Shown here piece after piece: positions 1 to 7,566 of a DNA stretch of 64,000 bases. The DNA is from Halolamina sediminis. Its GTDB lineage: Archaea; Halobacteriota; Halobacteria; Halobacteriales; Haloferacaceae. The notes under the pieces were generated by a model, which was given only the letters and a program-made list of their open reading frames with translations, did no database searches and was not told the DNA's origin. Position 1 is the stretch's first letter. The number at the start of each line of letters is the position of its first letter. The stretch spans positions 2,542,001 to 2,606,000 of the forward strand of contig NZ_CVUA01000001.1 in NCBI RefSeq assembly GCF_001282785.1. The letters are read 5' to 3'. The position numbers and the translations under genes were made by a program.

Positions 1-264
1 ATCCCAGCCAAGCTCGCGTGCCACGTCGACGGCACGGGCGGCGTCTGGCTTGCTGTCGTCGTCCACCCACGCCCGGACTTCGCTCCGGGAGATGCCCTCG
101 AAGTCGTTCGATTGGTCGCTATTGATCGCACTCGCGACGCGCTGGGCGCCCCAGTCGTCGGGTTTCGTGGCAGCTTCGCGGTAGAGTTCGACGGCCGTCC
201 ACGGGTCTTTGCTCGGGTGGTTGTACGTCCGGGCGAGGGCTTTTGGAGTGATGAGCGGGGGCAT
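1..264 (-). CDS. Partial HTH-like haloarchaeal protein (N-terminal part)
   Basis: An open frame begins with ATG at 264 and runs off the left edge without a stop, giving 88 residues. The protein starts MPPLITPKALARTYN and has a region rich in helices that reads like a small DNA-binding module with the phrase RSEVRAWVDDDSKPDAARA. I recall similar N-termini in haloarchaeal proteins that carry a helix-turn-helix before a variable region, some linked to mobile DNA, but I cannot name a function. It lies 54 bp downstream of the pilin gene on the same strand. The missing C-terminal part would decide the family. Confidence 0.65.
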   Translation of the reverse strand, partial: MPPLITPKALARTYNHPSKDPWTAVELYREAATKPDDWGAQRVASAINSDQSNDFEGISRSEVRAWVDDDSKPDAARAVDVARELGWD

Positions 265-318
265 AGCTGTGGCTGTATGGGTTTTGTGTATAAAGAAAAA
301 CGGCGTGGGTGTGCCGTA

Positions 319-831
319 TTACTGCAGCGTGACGTCCTGCGACACAATCGTCGTTTCGGACGGCACGTGGATCACCTGAACTGTGTAGGTGGTTCCAGAC
401 GACAGGCTGCCAGATACACTCTTGTCATCCTGCATTGTGATTGTGTCACCCACACCGAACTCATCATCCGCAGCAGGTGCGGAGCCGTCACCATTCAGGC
501 TCAGATCGCCACTAGTCCCTGTGATACTTTTTGCGTTGGATCCGTCAGCGTTTCGTACAACGAATCTCAGATCACCCATAACGAGCGCGTCGCCTTGCTG
601 GTGAGAAAAGACGAACGCGTCGGTGGCGCCAGTTCCAGCACTGAAGTCTGTACTCGAATCACTGACGCCCACACTGCTCTGCGGCGCCTGATTCAGACTG
701 TCGCCCAGCCCCAGGACGAACGTCCCGATCACAGCTGCCAGAATCACTGTGATGGCAACCATGAGGATAACACCTATGACAGGTGAGACACCACGCTTCT
801 CTTCTAACATCGCTTTGATTTTCGCTTTCAT
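319..831 (-). CDS. Type IV pilin, DUF1628/Pilin_N family
   Basis: A 170-residue secreted pilin subunit. After a short charged leader comes EKRGVSPVIGVILMVAITV, the class III (type IV) pilin signature: a prepilin peptidase (PibD) site followed by a hydrophobic H-domain that forms the pilus core. The rest is Ser/Thr/Asp-rich with beta character, as in haloarchaeal adhesion pilins. I chose the ATG at 831 because the leader MKAKIKAMLEEKRG then sits directly before the H-domain; an upstream in-frame start would add about 34 atypical residues. No other pilus gene (pilB, pilC) is nearby, so it would be assembled by machinery encoded elsewhere. The exact pilus type (adhesive PilA or other) is not decidable. 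Confidence 0.88.
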   Translation of the reverse strand: MKAKIKAMLEEKRGVSPVIGVILMVAITVILAAVIGTFVLGLGDSLNQAPQSSVGVSDSSTDFSAGTGATDAFVFSHQQGDALVMGDLRFVVRNADGSNAKSITGTSGDLSLNGDGSAPAADDEFGVGDTITMQDDKSVSGSLSSGTTYTVQVIHVPSETTIVSQDVTLQ

Positions 832-1174
832 ATTGACCTTGCAACCCGGCAGTAGGGGCATAATACCGCACATCGACGAGCCCACGACCACCGCGTATAC
901 TCTCCCTACTTTGTGGGAGTACATAAGGGGCATGGCTTAATTATCACGAGCGAAAATACTGCCCGATGTGACAAATTACCAAAGACAGTGCCGGGGGTAT
1001 TCCCCGGACTGCCGGGTTGTAGGTAAGGCCCCGTACAGGGACCAATAGAACGGATGTGCCTGCCCGATATAACATCATCGGGACAACTATCAAACGAGAT
1101 ACCTTCCAACAGCCCGGCGTCGCCGAGACTTAACACACATCTGCCGTACTCCTGCCGGTAATGGTGGTGAAACT
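832..1174. other. Intergenic region upstream of pilin; one hairpin
   Basis: No convincing gene in these 343 bases. It must hold the pilin promoter on the minus strand. A G+C hairpin lies at 991-1007 (CCGGGG, five-base loop, CCCCGG). Nothing else stands out. Confidence 0.5.
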
Positions 1175-1312
1175 GTGGTCGAAAAGCGAGCGGACATCAC
1201 CGAGTCCCAAGTCAAGTACCTAGAGCGGGAGTTCGGTGATGAGTGTAAGTCGGACGCCGAAGTCTTCCGAACCCTCATCCGCGAACACAGGGTATGTCCC
1301 GACTACTCGCGC
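1175..1312 (+). pseudogene. 5' remnant of a small haloarchaeal protein
   Basis: A GTG at 1175 opens a frame whose first ~40 residues look like real haloarchaeal protein: VEKRADITESQVKYLEREFG, then KSDAEVFRTLIREH. I recall this as the start of a small family that continues with a coiled coil. After residue ~40 the frame turns into arginine/serine/proline-rich noise and runs antisense through the glmU gene up to 2695, so the original gene seems cut short at about 1300. The end given is approximate. It could also be a very short expressed peptide if a programmed stop existed, but none is seen. Confidence 0.35.
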
Positions 1313-1438
1313 TCGACGAGTACGCCGACGACGTGCCCGACAGTAGTTGCTCGCACGCGATCGAGAAACAGAACCGACGTATTCTCGCCGTGGGAGTCGC
1401 TTATTCACCCAATTGGCACACGAAATTCGGCGATACCG

Positions 1439-2638
1439 CTACTCCAACCGATCCCGCGTCACCGTCTCGTTCGGTTTCGTCCGCGTTCCAGCCCCCAGCT
1501 TCACACCTGCGTTGAGACTCGTATCGATCCCCGTCTTCGCCCCGTCGCCGACGACGACGCCGAACTTCCGCCGTCCCGTGTCGATCGACTCGCCTTTCAC
1601 TCGAACCCGGACGTGCTCGTCGTCGTGCCGGAGGTTCGCGACAGTGGTCCCCGCGCCGAAGTTCACGTCGGCGCCGAGCACCGAGTCGCCGACGTAGGAG
1701 AGGTGCCCACAGGCGGTGTCGGCCATCAGGATGGAGTTCTTCACCTCGACGGCGTTCCCCACGCGAACGTCAGGGCCGATCACGCTCGCCCCGCGGACGT
1801 ACGCGTTCGGTCCCACGTCCGCGCCCGCCTGCACGACGACCGGTCCCTCGATGTACGCGCCGTTGCGGACGCGAGCACCCTCCTCGACGACGACCGGCCC
1901 GTCGAGCGTCGCACGGGGTTCGACCGTTCCACGGAGATCGCGCTCCAGCCCGTCGAGCAGGTGTTCGTTCGCTTCGAGCAGCTCCCACGGCCGCCCCACG
2001 TCCAGCCACGGGCCGTCGTACTCGACGGCGGTCACGGCGCCGCCGGCGTCGATGTAGCGCTGCAGCGACTCGGTGATCTCGTACTCCCCGCGCTCACTCA
2101 GTTCGGTCGCCTCGATATGCGCGAACGCGTCGGGCTCGAACGCGTAGATGCCGAGGTTCGCAAGGTCGGTCGGCGGATCGGCAGGCTTCTCGACGACGTT
2201 CGTCACCCGAGTGCCGTCGAGCGAGACGACGCCGTAGTTCCGCGGGTCGTCGACGGGCTTGACCGCCATCGCGCTCCCCGCCGTCTCCGCGAGTTCGGTG
2301 ACGAGTTCGGGGTCGATCACCACGTCGCCGTTGAGCACGAGGAAGCGCTCGTCGACGTACTTGCTGGCCTGTTCGACGGCGTGGGCCGTCCCGAGCTGTT
2401 CGTCCTGCGTGACGTACGCCACCGGACTGCCGGCGTACTCCTCGCCGATGCGGTCGCGGACCTGATCGCCCTCGTAGCCGACGACGACGACGTAGCGTTC
2501 GACCGCGTCGGCACAGGCGTCGAGCACGTGTTCGAGCAGCGACTGGCCCGCGACCGGGAGCAGCGGTTTCGGGCGCGTCTCGGTGAGCGGGCGCATCCGC
2601 GTTCCCTGACCGGCGGCGACGACGACGGCGATAGTCAT
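1439..2638 (-). CDS. glmU: GlmU-type bifunctional sugar-1-P nucleotidyltransferase/acetyltransferase
   Basis: A 399-residue cytoplasmic enzyme. The N-terminal half is a nucleotidyltransferase with the signature VVVAAGQGTRMRPLTETRPK; the C-terminal ~170 residues are a left-handed beta-helix of hexapeptide repeats (for example GPVVVQAGADVGPNAYVRG). This architecture is that of archaeal GlmU: glucosamine-1-phosphate N-acetyltransferase plus UDP-GlcNAc pyrophosphorylase, making UDP-GlcNAc for glycan and N-glycosylation precursors. A glucose-1-phosphate thymidylyltransferase is a weaker alternative. The ATG at 2638 places the GxG loop ten residues in, as usual; an upstream in-frame start would add eight residues of no family character. 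It stands alone, convergent with nothing obvious. Confidence 0.85.
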   Translation of the reverse strand: MTIAVVVAAGQGTRMRPLTETRPKPLLPVAGQSLLEHVLDACADAVERYVVVVGYEGDQVRDRIGEEYAGSPVAYVTQDEQLGTAHAVEQASKYVDERFLVLNGDVVIDPELVTELAETAGSAMAVKPVDDPRNYGVVSLDGTRVTNVVEKPADPPTDLANLGIYAFEPDAFAHIEATELSERGEYEITESLQRYIDAGGAVTAVEYDGPWLDVGRPWELLEANEHLLDGLERDLRGTVEPRATLDGPVVVEEGARVRNGAYIEGPVVVQAGADVGPNAYVRGASVIGPDVRVGNAVEVKNSILMADTACGHLSYVGDSVLGADVNFGAGTTVANLRHDDEHVRVRVKGESIDTGRRKFGVVVGDGAKTGIDTSLNAGVKLGAGTRTKPNETVTRDRLE

Positions 2639-2801
2639 GGCCGGGGGAACGCCGACCGGCAACTTTGGCGTTCCGTTCGAGTGGCAGGAATATAGAACTG
2701 GATGGCTCTGTTACACCCCCAGCAGCGAACCTTGTGGTGAGCCTGCCCGGCAGAAGTACTGTCCCCGTAATCCTTATTCATACACAATTTCAACACAACG
2801 T

Positions 2802-3089
2802 ATGGCAGAAACGGAGTCTCCCCCTGACAAAACGACGGTGAACATCCGGATGACAGAGACGTTCCTCGAGGACGTCGATACGACGTGGGAGGAACAGGGG
2901 TTCAACAGCCGGAGCGAATTCATCCGGTTCGTGCTTCGGGACGCGCTCAAGCATCCCAAATTCACCCGTGCGGACCTGAAGGCGATGCTCACCAGCGAAG
3001 CAGAGATCCGTGAAGGGCGAACCCACAGTAGCGACGACGTGAAGGCCGCCTACGGTCTCGAGGAGACAGCACGCGACAGTGATGAGTGA
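2802..3089 (+). CDS. Ribbon-helix-helix antitoxin (ParD/CopG-like)
   Basis: A 95-residue protein with a ribbon-helix-helix fold: strand DKTTVNIRMTETFLEDVD followed by two helices and the phrase SRSEFIRFVLRDALKHP. Such proteins bind DNA as dimers and neutralise a partner toxin through their C-terminal tail, here acidic. The stop codon overlaps the following RelE/ParE-like gene by 8 bp, typical for a toxin-antitoxin operon in which the antitoxin is first and represses the pair. The ATG at 2802 is chosen because the upstream in-frame extension is cysteine/proline-rich and unlike the family. Confidence 0.85.
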   Translation: MAETESPPDKTTVNIRMTETFLEDVDTTWEEQGFNSRSEFIRFVLRDALKHPKFTRADLKAMLTSEAEIREGRTHSSDDVKAAYGLEETARDSDE

Positions 3090-3363
3090 GTGGGACTGGG
3101 AACTCACGGACACTGCACGGCGTGATTTTGACGGGCTGGACGACCACGCGCGCGATCGGATCGCCAGCAAGCTCGACGAGATCGTGACCGACGAATGGCG
3201 AGACCCGCCTGAGCATCTCGAACCACTGCAAGGGACGCCGCATCAAAAGCTCCGAATAGGCCCGTTCCGACTCGGATGTCGTACCGACCGAACCGAACAG
3301 ATCCTCTACGTGTTACGGATCCGAAAGCGCGGTGGCGACGCGTATCGCAGCGACGACGACTAA
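3082..3363 (+). CDS. RelE/ParE-family toxin
   Basis: A 93-residue basic/acidic mixed protein with the RelE/ParE layout: WELTDTARRDFDGLDDHARD helix, a central EHLEPLQGTPHQKLRIGPFR segment and the terminal strand ILYVLRIRKRGGDAYR. The family cleaves mRNA on the ribosome (RelE) or poisons gyrase (ParE); which applies here cannot be read from sequence. It overlaps its antitoxin gene by 8 bp. A GTG one codon upstream (3079) is an alternative start. A strong hairpin at 3382-3403 follows. Confidence 0.87.
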   Translation: MSEWDWELTDTARRDFDGLDDHARDRIASKLDEIVTDEWRDPPEHLEPLQGTPHQKLRIGPFRLGCRTDRTEQILYVLRIRKRGGDAYRSDDD

Positions 3364-3381
3364 CCGATTCCCGCAAGCGAC

Positions 3382-3403
3382 CTGCCGGCTGTTCAGCCGG
3401 CAG
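3382..3403. terminator. Perfect hairpin between convergent genes
   Basis: CTGCCGGCTG-TT-CAGCCGGCAG is a perfect 10-bp stem with a 2-nt loop, 18 bp after the relE-type stop and upstream of the convergent EF-1beta stop at 3526. It is placed to end transcription from either side. The role is inferred from position and structure only. Confidence 0.5.
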
Positions 3404-3525
3404 TTGTGTCTGGAAATGGGTTTCAACAGGGCCGACTGAGTAGGGCAGCGGCAGGCGAGCTAGGGAGAGAGACCAGCAGCGCTGTCGCTACGGAACGAGT
3501 GAACGGCGGAGAAACGTCGGTAGCC

Positions 3526-3792
3526 TTAGAGGCGGCCGACAGACTCGACGTTGATGCTCTCGACGCCCTCGACATCGCGGAACGCCTCCTCGACGGCCTC
3601 GGTGCCGCCCGCGTCGTCGGGGACGACGACCGTCGGGAGTAGCGCGGTCAGGCCAAAGGCCACGTCGTCACGCTGGAAGCCGCGGATCTCCGCGCCCTCC
3701 GGCAGTGCGTCCTCGAGCCGGTCCTCGAGATCGTCGAGTTCGATCTCGGGGTTCTCCGGCATCACCTTGATCTTGGCGGCGACGTCACCCAT
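3526..3792 (-). CDS. ef1b: Translation elongation factor 1-beta (aEF-1B)
   Basis: An 88-residue protein beginning [20 protein letters not shown], the standard archaeal aEF-1B opening. It is the nucleotide exchange factor that reloads EF-1A (aEF-Tu) with GTP during elongation. The length matches the family (about 88-90 aa) and the alpha-beta sandwich pattern with the closing [16 protein letters not shown] is intact. The zinc micro-protein gene ends just 1 bp upstream of its ATG, so the two are cotranscribed, an arrangement known from Haloferax volcanii (HVO_2752/HVO_2753). Confidence 0.95.
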   Translation of the reverse strand: MGDVAAKIKVMPENPEIELDDLEDRLEDALPEGAEIRGFQRDDVAFGLTALLPTVVVPDDAGGTEAVEEAFRDVEGVESINVESVGRL

Positions 3793-3793
3793 C

Positions 3794-3973
3794 TTACGGC
3801 CCCCTGAACCCGCAGTCCGGGCACTCGTAGAGGTTGCTCTGCTTCCGGCACTTCGCGCATCGGAAGATGACGGTGCCACAGTCGGGGCACTTGAACCGGG
3901 CCGCGTTCGTCCCCGTGACGGAGATGCCACAGGAGACGCAGGATCGCTCCCCAGTCGTTTCTGCTTCGCTCAT
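3794..3973 (-). CDS. Four-C(P)XCG zinc-finger micro-protein (HVO_2753-like)
   Basis: A 59-residue protein with four cysteine pairs: CVSCG, CPDCG, CAKC and CPDCG, enough to bind two zinc ions. This is the HVO_2753 family, whose Haloferax member was structurally studied and affects swarming and biofilm formation; its position directly before the EF-1beta gene is conserved. The ATG at 3973 is preferred because the family starts with a short acidic stretch and then the first CxxC. It is expected to be cotranscribed with EF-1beta. The biochemical role is unknown; an RNA- or ribosome-associated function is only a guess from context. Confidence 0.92.
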   Translation of the reverse strand: MSEAETTGERSCVSCGISVTGTNAARFKCPDCGTVIFRCAKCRKQSNLYECPDCGFRGP

Positions 3974-4071
3974 GTCCCGAAAAGCGGGCGGGCGACGTTT
4001 AACGGTTACCTTCCCCGGCCGACGCGGGAGAGTTCGACAACGAAAAATATCGACACCACTAACGGAGCGAA

Positions 4072-4323
4072 CTATGCGTTCCGGTCGATCCACTCACAGA
4101 ACGCGTCGAACTCGTCCGCACCAGCACTCTTAGCGATACTCCGGAGTGTCCCTGTTCGTAGTTCGTCGTGTAGCGGAACGGTCACGTGTCGGCGGTCATC
4201 CTGGTTGGTTGGATGCTCGTAGTACAGCTGTGCGTGATCACCAGTTGTCCGTCGCCACTCGAACCCACCCGCCTTGACTAAAACCTTCACGACCTCCATT
4301 CCCGAAAACGTCCGCCTCGACAT
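4072..4323 (-). CDS. hicA: HicA-family mRNA interferase toxin
   Basis: An 83-residue protein with the double-stranded RNA-binding-like HicA fold: [20 protein letters not shown], then [11 protein letters not shown] in which the histidine is the expected catalytic residue, and [20 protein letters not shown]. HicA toxins cleave mRNA and are neutralised by HicB. Here the order is hicB then hicA, with the hicB stop overlapping the hicA ATG (TGATG), so translation is coupled. Length matches the family. This is the second toxin-antitoxin pair within 1.6 kb. Confidence 0.88.
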   Translation of the reverse strand: MSRRTFSGMEVVKVLVKAGGFEWRRTTGDHAQLYYEHPTNQDDRRHVTVPLHDELRTGTLRSIAKSAGADEFDAFCEWIDRNA

Positions 4324-4592
4324 CAATCAAGTACGTCCGACGGTTCCTCGTCACCAGTCGTGTTCTTGGCCGGGTCGATACCCAGTTCCTGAAGCTCCTC
4401 GACGGTCGGCTCCCGACCAGCTTCCCCTTCGTGGAGCGCGACCGCATCGTCCAGATTCTCTAGCGCGCTCGTTCGTGACTCGCCCTGTGTCGTCACACCA
4501 GTTTCGACGTCCGTGGCGATCCACCAGTCCTCTTCGCGCCACAGCCGTATTTCGCCCGGGTGGTCTTGGTTGTCTCTCGTCGAACTGGCCAT
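4323..4592 (-). CDS. hicB: HicB-family antitoxin
   Basis: An 89-residue protein with the partial RNase H-like HicB fold: EIRLWREEDWWIATDVETGV followed by TTQGESRTSALENLDDAVAL. It lies directly upstream of hicA and overlaps it by one base (TGATG), so it is the cognate antitoxin. The C-terminus is acidic and carries no obvious ribbon-helix-helix, so DNA-binding autoregulation is uncertain. A related but partnerless HicB-like gene is at 42642-42941. Confidence 0.87.
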   Translation of the reverse strand: MASSTRDNQDHPGEIRLWREEDWWIATDVETGVTTQGESRTSALENLDDAVALHEGEAGREPTVEELQELGIDPAKNTTGDEEPSDVLD

Positions 4593-4683
4593 ACTGGGTA
4601 ATCATAGCACGACTCTGTGAATAAGGGTTGTGTCGACCCCGCCGCGTCCGAAACGTTTTGCCCGAGCCACCGGACTCCTCTCT

Positions 4684-5316
4684 ATGGACAGAGGACTGGG
4701 GCTGCTCGAGGGGGAGCGGCGGAACGCGCTGCTGGCGTGGGCGGTCCTCGGGTTCCTCCTGCTCGCGGCGACGATCGAACTGATCACGGGCGCGATCGTC
4801 TGGGCCGGGTTCGTGTTCGTGGTAGTCGCGCTCGGGGTGGTGCCGGCGGCCGCCGCCCGGGACTGGCGGGCGATGCTGCCGTGGGAGCTGCTCGGGCTCG
4901 CGGCGCTGCCGATGGCCGGCCGGGTGTTCGTTGCCGGGCGCTCGATCGGCGAGGTGACGCTCACCGGACGGGTGATGACGTTCGTCGCCGTCGCCGCGGT
5001 CGCGTTGATCGTCGCCGTGTTGCTGGACCAGTTCACGCAGATCCGGATGAACGACACGTTCGCGGTGGTGTTCGTCGCCGTCACGACCACCGCGGCGGCG
5101 GGGATCTGGGCGGTCGCACAGTGGCTCTCGGACATCTACCTCGCCACCGGCTTTCTCGACCGCCCCCACGCCGAGGAGGCACTGATGTGGGATTTCACCG
5201 CCGCGACGCTGGCGGGCGTGCTGTCGGGGGTGCTGTTCGCCTACTACTTCCGGCGGCGGTCGAGCGCCGGGAGCGGCCGCTCGAACAACGGCGAGAACCG
5301 GGGTGAGCTACAGTGA
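4684..5316 (+). CDS. Multi-spanning membrane protein, unknown
   Basis: A 210-residue integral membrane protein with about six hydrophobic spans, for example LGFLLLAATIELITGAIVWA and VMTFVAVAAVALIVAVLLDQ. It has no domain I recognise. The next gene starts with a GTG overlapping its stop by four bases (GTGA), so the two membrane proteins are translated together and may form a complex. The ATG at 4684 is preferred over an upstream in-frame start because it removes a basic, proline-rich leader. It starts 91 bp from the divergent hicB. Confidence 0.75.
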   Translation: MDRGLGLLEGERRNALLAWAVLGFLLLAATIELITGAIVWAGFVFVVVALGVVPAAAARDWRAMLPWELLGLAALPMAGRVFVAGRSIGEVTLTGRVMTFVAVAAVALIVAVLLDQFTQIRMNDTFAVVFVAVTTTAAAGIWAVAQWLSDIYLATGFLDRPHAEEALMWDFTAATLAGVLSGVLFAYYFRRRSSAGSGRSNNGENRGELQ

Positions 5317-5978
5317 AGCTCCGCGACCGGCTCGGGCTGAGCAAGCGCCACCAGCGGGTCGCCGCGCAGGCGATGCAGTACGGCCTGTTCGGCATGATCG
5401 CCGTCGGCTTCTACGAGGGCAGCGCGGGCGTGATGGTCAACGCCGGCGTCGGCTTCGTCGTCACGTACATCCCGGCGCTGCTGAAGCGGGATTACGACAT
5501 CGAGCTCGACCCGGCGTTGGTGCTCTGGATCACGCTCGCGGTGTTCCTCCACGGGTTCGGAACCGTCGGTCTCCCCGGCGCCGAGGCCCACCCGTACAGC
5601 TCGGTGCCGTGGTGGGACCACATGACCCACATGTTCTCGGCCAGCCTCGTCGCCGGCGCGGGCTACGTAACCGTCCGCGCGCTCGACGAACACACCGAGG
5701 CGGTGTCGTTCCCCTCGCGGTTCGTGTTCGTGTTCGTGCTACTGTTCACGATGGCGTTCGGGGTGTTCTGGGAGGTGATCGAGTTCGTGATCGCGCTGAC
5801 CGCCGAGGCGACGGGCGCGCCGTCGGTGCTGACCCAGTACGGGCTGGAGGACACGATGAAGGATCTGCTGTTCGACACGCTGGGTGGCATCGTCGTCGGC
5901 CTCTGGGGGACGGCGTACCTCACCGGGCTCACGGAGTCGGTGAGCGAACGCCTCGGCGGGCGCGGGGAGGCGGAGTAG
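5313..5978 (+). CDS. DUF2238/YjdF-like membrane protein
   Basis: A 221-residue membrane protein with a GTG start inside the end of the upstream gene (4-bp overlap). It carries the features I associate with the DUF2238/YjdF family: a WWDHMTHMFSASL motif between membrane spans and a later FGVFWEVIEFVIAL motif. His and Asp in the first and Glu in the second suggest a polar or metal site in the membrane, but no activity is known to me. It ends 49 bp before the convergent ribosomal protein L11 gene. Confidence 0.75.
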   Translation: MKLRDRLGLSKRHQRVAAQAMQYGLFGMIAVGFYEGSAGVMVNAGVGFVVTYIPALLKRDYDIELDPALVLWITLAVFLHGFGTVGLPGAEAHPYSSVPWWDHMTHMFSASLVAGAGYVTVRALDEHTEAVSFPSRFVFVFVLLFTMAFGVFWEVIEFVIALTAEATGAPSVLTQYGLEDTMKDLLFDTLGGIVVGLWGTAYLTGLTESVSERLGGRGEAE

Positions 5979-6027
5979 CGCCGGCAGCGGCGCTATCGGG
6001 GGAGAGAACGGAGAGAAGGTGGCCGAA

Positions 6028-6507
6028 TCAGGCCTCGGCGAACTGCTCGTCGTAGTCGCCGGCGTCGATGCGCTCCTTGAACGTTCGCGCGTTCTGCCCC
6101 TCGATGGTGACGCCCAGCGAGACACACGTCCCGGCGACCTCCTTGGCCGCGTTCTTGGTGTCGTAGGCGAGCAGGTCAGAGGACTTCTGCTCGGCGATCT
6201 TCCGGAGCTGATCGGCGCTCAGGTCGGCGACGAAATCCTCCTGGGGCTCGCCGGAGCCGGTGTCGAAGCCGGCCTCGTCCTTGATGAGCTCCGCCGTCGG
6301 CGGCACGCCGACCTCGATCGAGAACGAGCCGTCGTCGTCGTACTCGATAGTGACGGGGACCTCCATCCCGTCGAACGCGTCGGTCTCCTCGTTGATCTCC
6401 TGTACGACCGCCTGCACGTCGACGGGCGTCGGACCCAGCTCGGGGCCGAGCGGCGGGCCAGGGTCGGCCTCGCCGCCCGCGACGAGCACTTCGATGGTTC
6501 CAGCCAT
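6028..6507 (-). CDS. rpl11: Ribosomal protein L11 (uL11)
   Basis: A 159-residue ribosomal protein of the large-subunit stalk base. The start MAGTIEVLVAGGEADPGPPL and the downstream GPELGPTPVDVQAVVQEIN are diagnostic for archaeal L11, including the proline-rich turn of the N-terminal domain that contacts translation factors; the C-terminal domain binds the GTPase-associated region of 23S rRNA. It stands apart from L1, L10 and L12, as commonly seen in haloarchaea. The ATG at 6507 is fixed by the conserved N-terminus. Confidence 0.96.
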   Translation of the reverse strand: MAGTIEVLVAGGEADPGPPLGPELGPTPVDVQAVVQEINEETDAFDGMEVPVTIEYDDDGSFSIEVGVPPTAELIKDEAGFDTGSGEPQEDFVADLSADQLRKIAEQKSSDLLAYDTKNAAKEVAGTCVSLGVTIEGQNARTFKERIDAGDYDEQFAEA

Positions 6508-6602
6508 ACCCGAAACGTGCCCGGCGGACCGTAAAACGGTTTCTTTCCTGCCTCGGCCCGGAGCGACAGCGGTTTGGCCCTGCCGGGTACAGCAGGCAGC
6601 GT

Positions 6603-7001
6603 ATGCGCTCCCGCGCCCGAACGCTCGCACTCGTCGCCGGCGGCGGGTTCGCGGGCGCGAACGCGCGCTGGCTGCTCGCCGTCGCCCTCCCCGACCTCGG
6701 CGGCACGCTCGCGGCGAACGTCCTCGGCGCGTTCGCGCTGGGTGCCGTCGTCGCCACCGTCGCCGCGGGCCGACTCTCCCGCACAGTCAGACTCGCGCTC
6801 GCGACGGGGTTTCTCTCCTCCTTCACGACTTACTCCACCTTCGCCGTCGAATCCGCGCTGGCGGGTTCGCCCGCCCTGCTCGTCGGGAACGTACTCGCGA
6901 ACTACGCGCTGGGGTTCGCCGCAGCGGCGCTGGGGATGTGGCTCGCCCGCCGGATCGTCGACGCTGGCGGCGACGCCCGCGCCGGAGGTGAGTCGACGTG
7001 A
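6603..7001 (+). CDS. crcB1: Fluoride exporter CrcB/Fluc, subunit 1
   Basis: A 132-residue protein with four hydrophobic spans and the Fluc signature GFLSSFTTYSTFAVE, whose phenylalanines and threonine line the fluoride path. CrcB proteins are dual-topology dimeric fluoride channels that lower cytoplasmic fluoride. The next gene is a second CrcB overlapping by four bases, so the functional unit is probably a heterodimer with opposite subunit orientation. I looked for a crcB fluoride riboswitch between 6508 and 6602 and found none that I could recognise. Confidence 0.92.
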   Translation: MRSRARTLALVAGGGFAGANARWLLAVALPDLGGTLAANVLGAFALGAVVATVAAGRLSRTVRLALATGFLSSFTTYSTFAVESALAGSPALLVGNVLANYALGFAAAALGMWLARRIVDAGGDARAGGEST

Positions 7002-7354
7002 TCGCTCCCGCGCCCATCCTCGTCGGCCTCGGCGGCGCTCTCGGCGCCTCACTTCGCTACGCCGTCGGCGAGGCGCTCGCTGACGCCGACGCGCCGTTCC
7101 CGGCGTCGACGCTCGCGGTCAACACGCTCGGCACGTTCGCGCTGGGGCTGCTCACCGTCGCCGGCGCCGGCGACGACGCGCTGCTCCTGCTCGGCACCGG
7201 GACCTGTGGCGCGTTCACGACGTTCTCGTCGTTCTCGGTCGAGACCGTGCGGGCGTGGGAGGACGGCGATCGGCTGCTGGCGGTCGGCTACGCACTCGGG
7301 ACGCTCGCGCTGGCGGGCGTGGCGCTCGGGTTCGCCTGGGCGGTCGCCGGGTGA
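6998..7354 (+). CDS. crcB2: Fluoride exporter CrcB/Fluc, subunit 2
   Basis: A 118-residue CrcB homologue starting with GTG within the crcB1 stop (4-bp overlap). It contains GLGGALGASLRYAVG and the core motif GTCGAFTTFSSFSVET, the best-conserved part of the family. Translational coupling with crcB1 supports a heterodimeric channel. It ends just before relics of a broken ABC permease on the other strand. Confidence 0.92.
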   Translation: MIAPAPILVGLGGALGASLRYAVGEALADADAPFPASTLAVNTLGTFALGLLTVAGAGDDALLLLGTGTCGAFTTFSSFSVETVRAWEDGDRLLAVGYALGTLALAGVALGFAWAVAG

Positions 7355-7393
7355 GTGCCATCGCCGGAACGCACTCGTCGGTGCTTCCGGGAG

Positions 7394-7551
7394 TCAGATG
7401 TCCCGGCGGACGAAGATCACTTGGCTGACGACGAGGAGGACCGCCGTCATCCCGAGCAGCACGGCCGCACCGACCAGATCGTACGTTCCGTCGAGCAGGA
7501 CCTCGTTCGGGTCGAAGGCGCGATTCGTCGACGTCGCCCGAAAAGAGATCG
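7394..7551 (-). pseudogene. C-terminal relic of an ABC-2 type permease
   Basis: On the minus strand, a frame ending at 7394 encodes about 50 residues ending with VGAAVLLGMTAVLLVVSQVI and FVRRDI, which reads as the last membrane span and tail of an ABC-2 permease. An in-frame TGA at about 7552 and the neighbouring peptidase stop at 7567 leave no room for the rest, so it is a truncated leftover. The family assignment rests on this short tail only. Confidence 0.45.
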
Positions 7552-7566
7552 GTCAGGAGGCGCGAA

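Noticed and set aside
906-1136. 76-aa minus-strand frame upstream of the pilin
   Set aside because: Cys/Pro-rich without family likeness and covers the pilin promoter region.
1175-2695. 506-aa plus-strand open frame
   Set aside because: Beyond its first ~40 codons it runs antisense to glmU and has Arg/Val/His-rich composition typical of mirrored high-GC haloarchaeal genes.
6508-6602. Possible fluoride riboswitch before crcB1
   Set aside because: No recognisable crcB-motif pseudoknot pattern in the 95 bases; only a weak GC hairpin.
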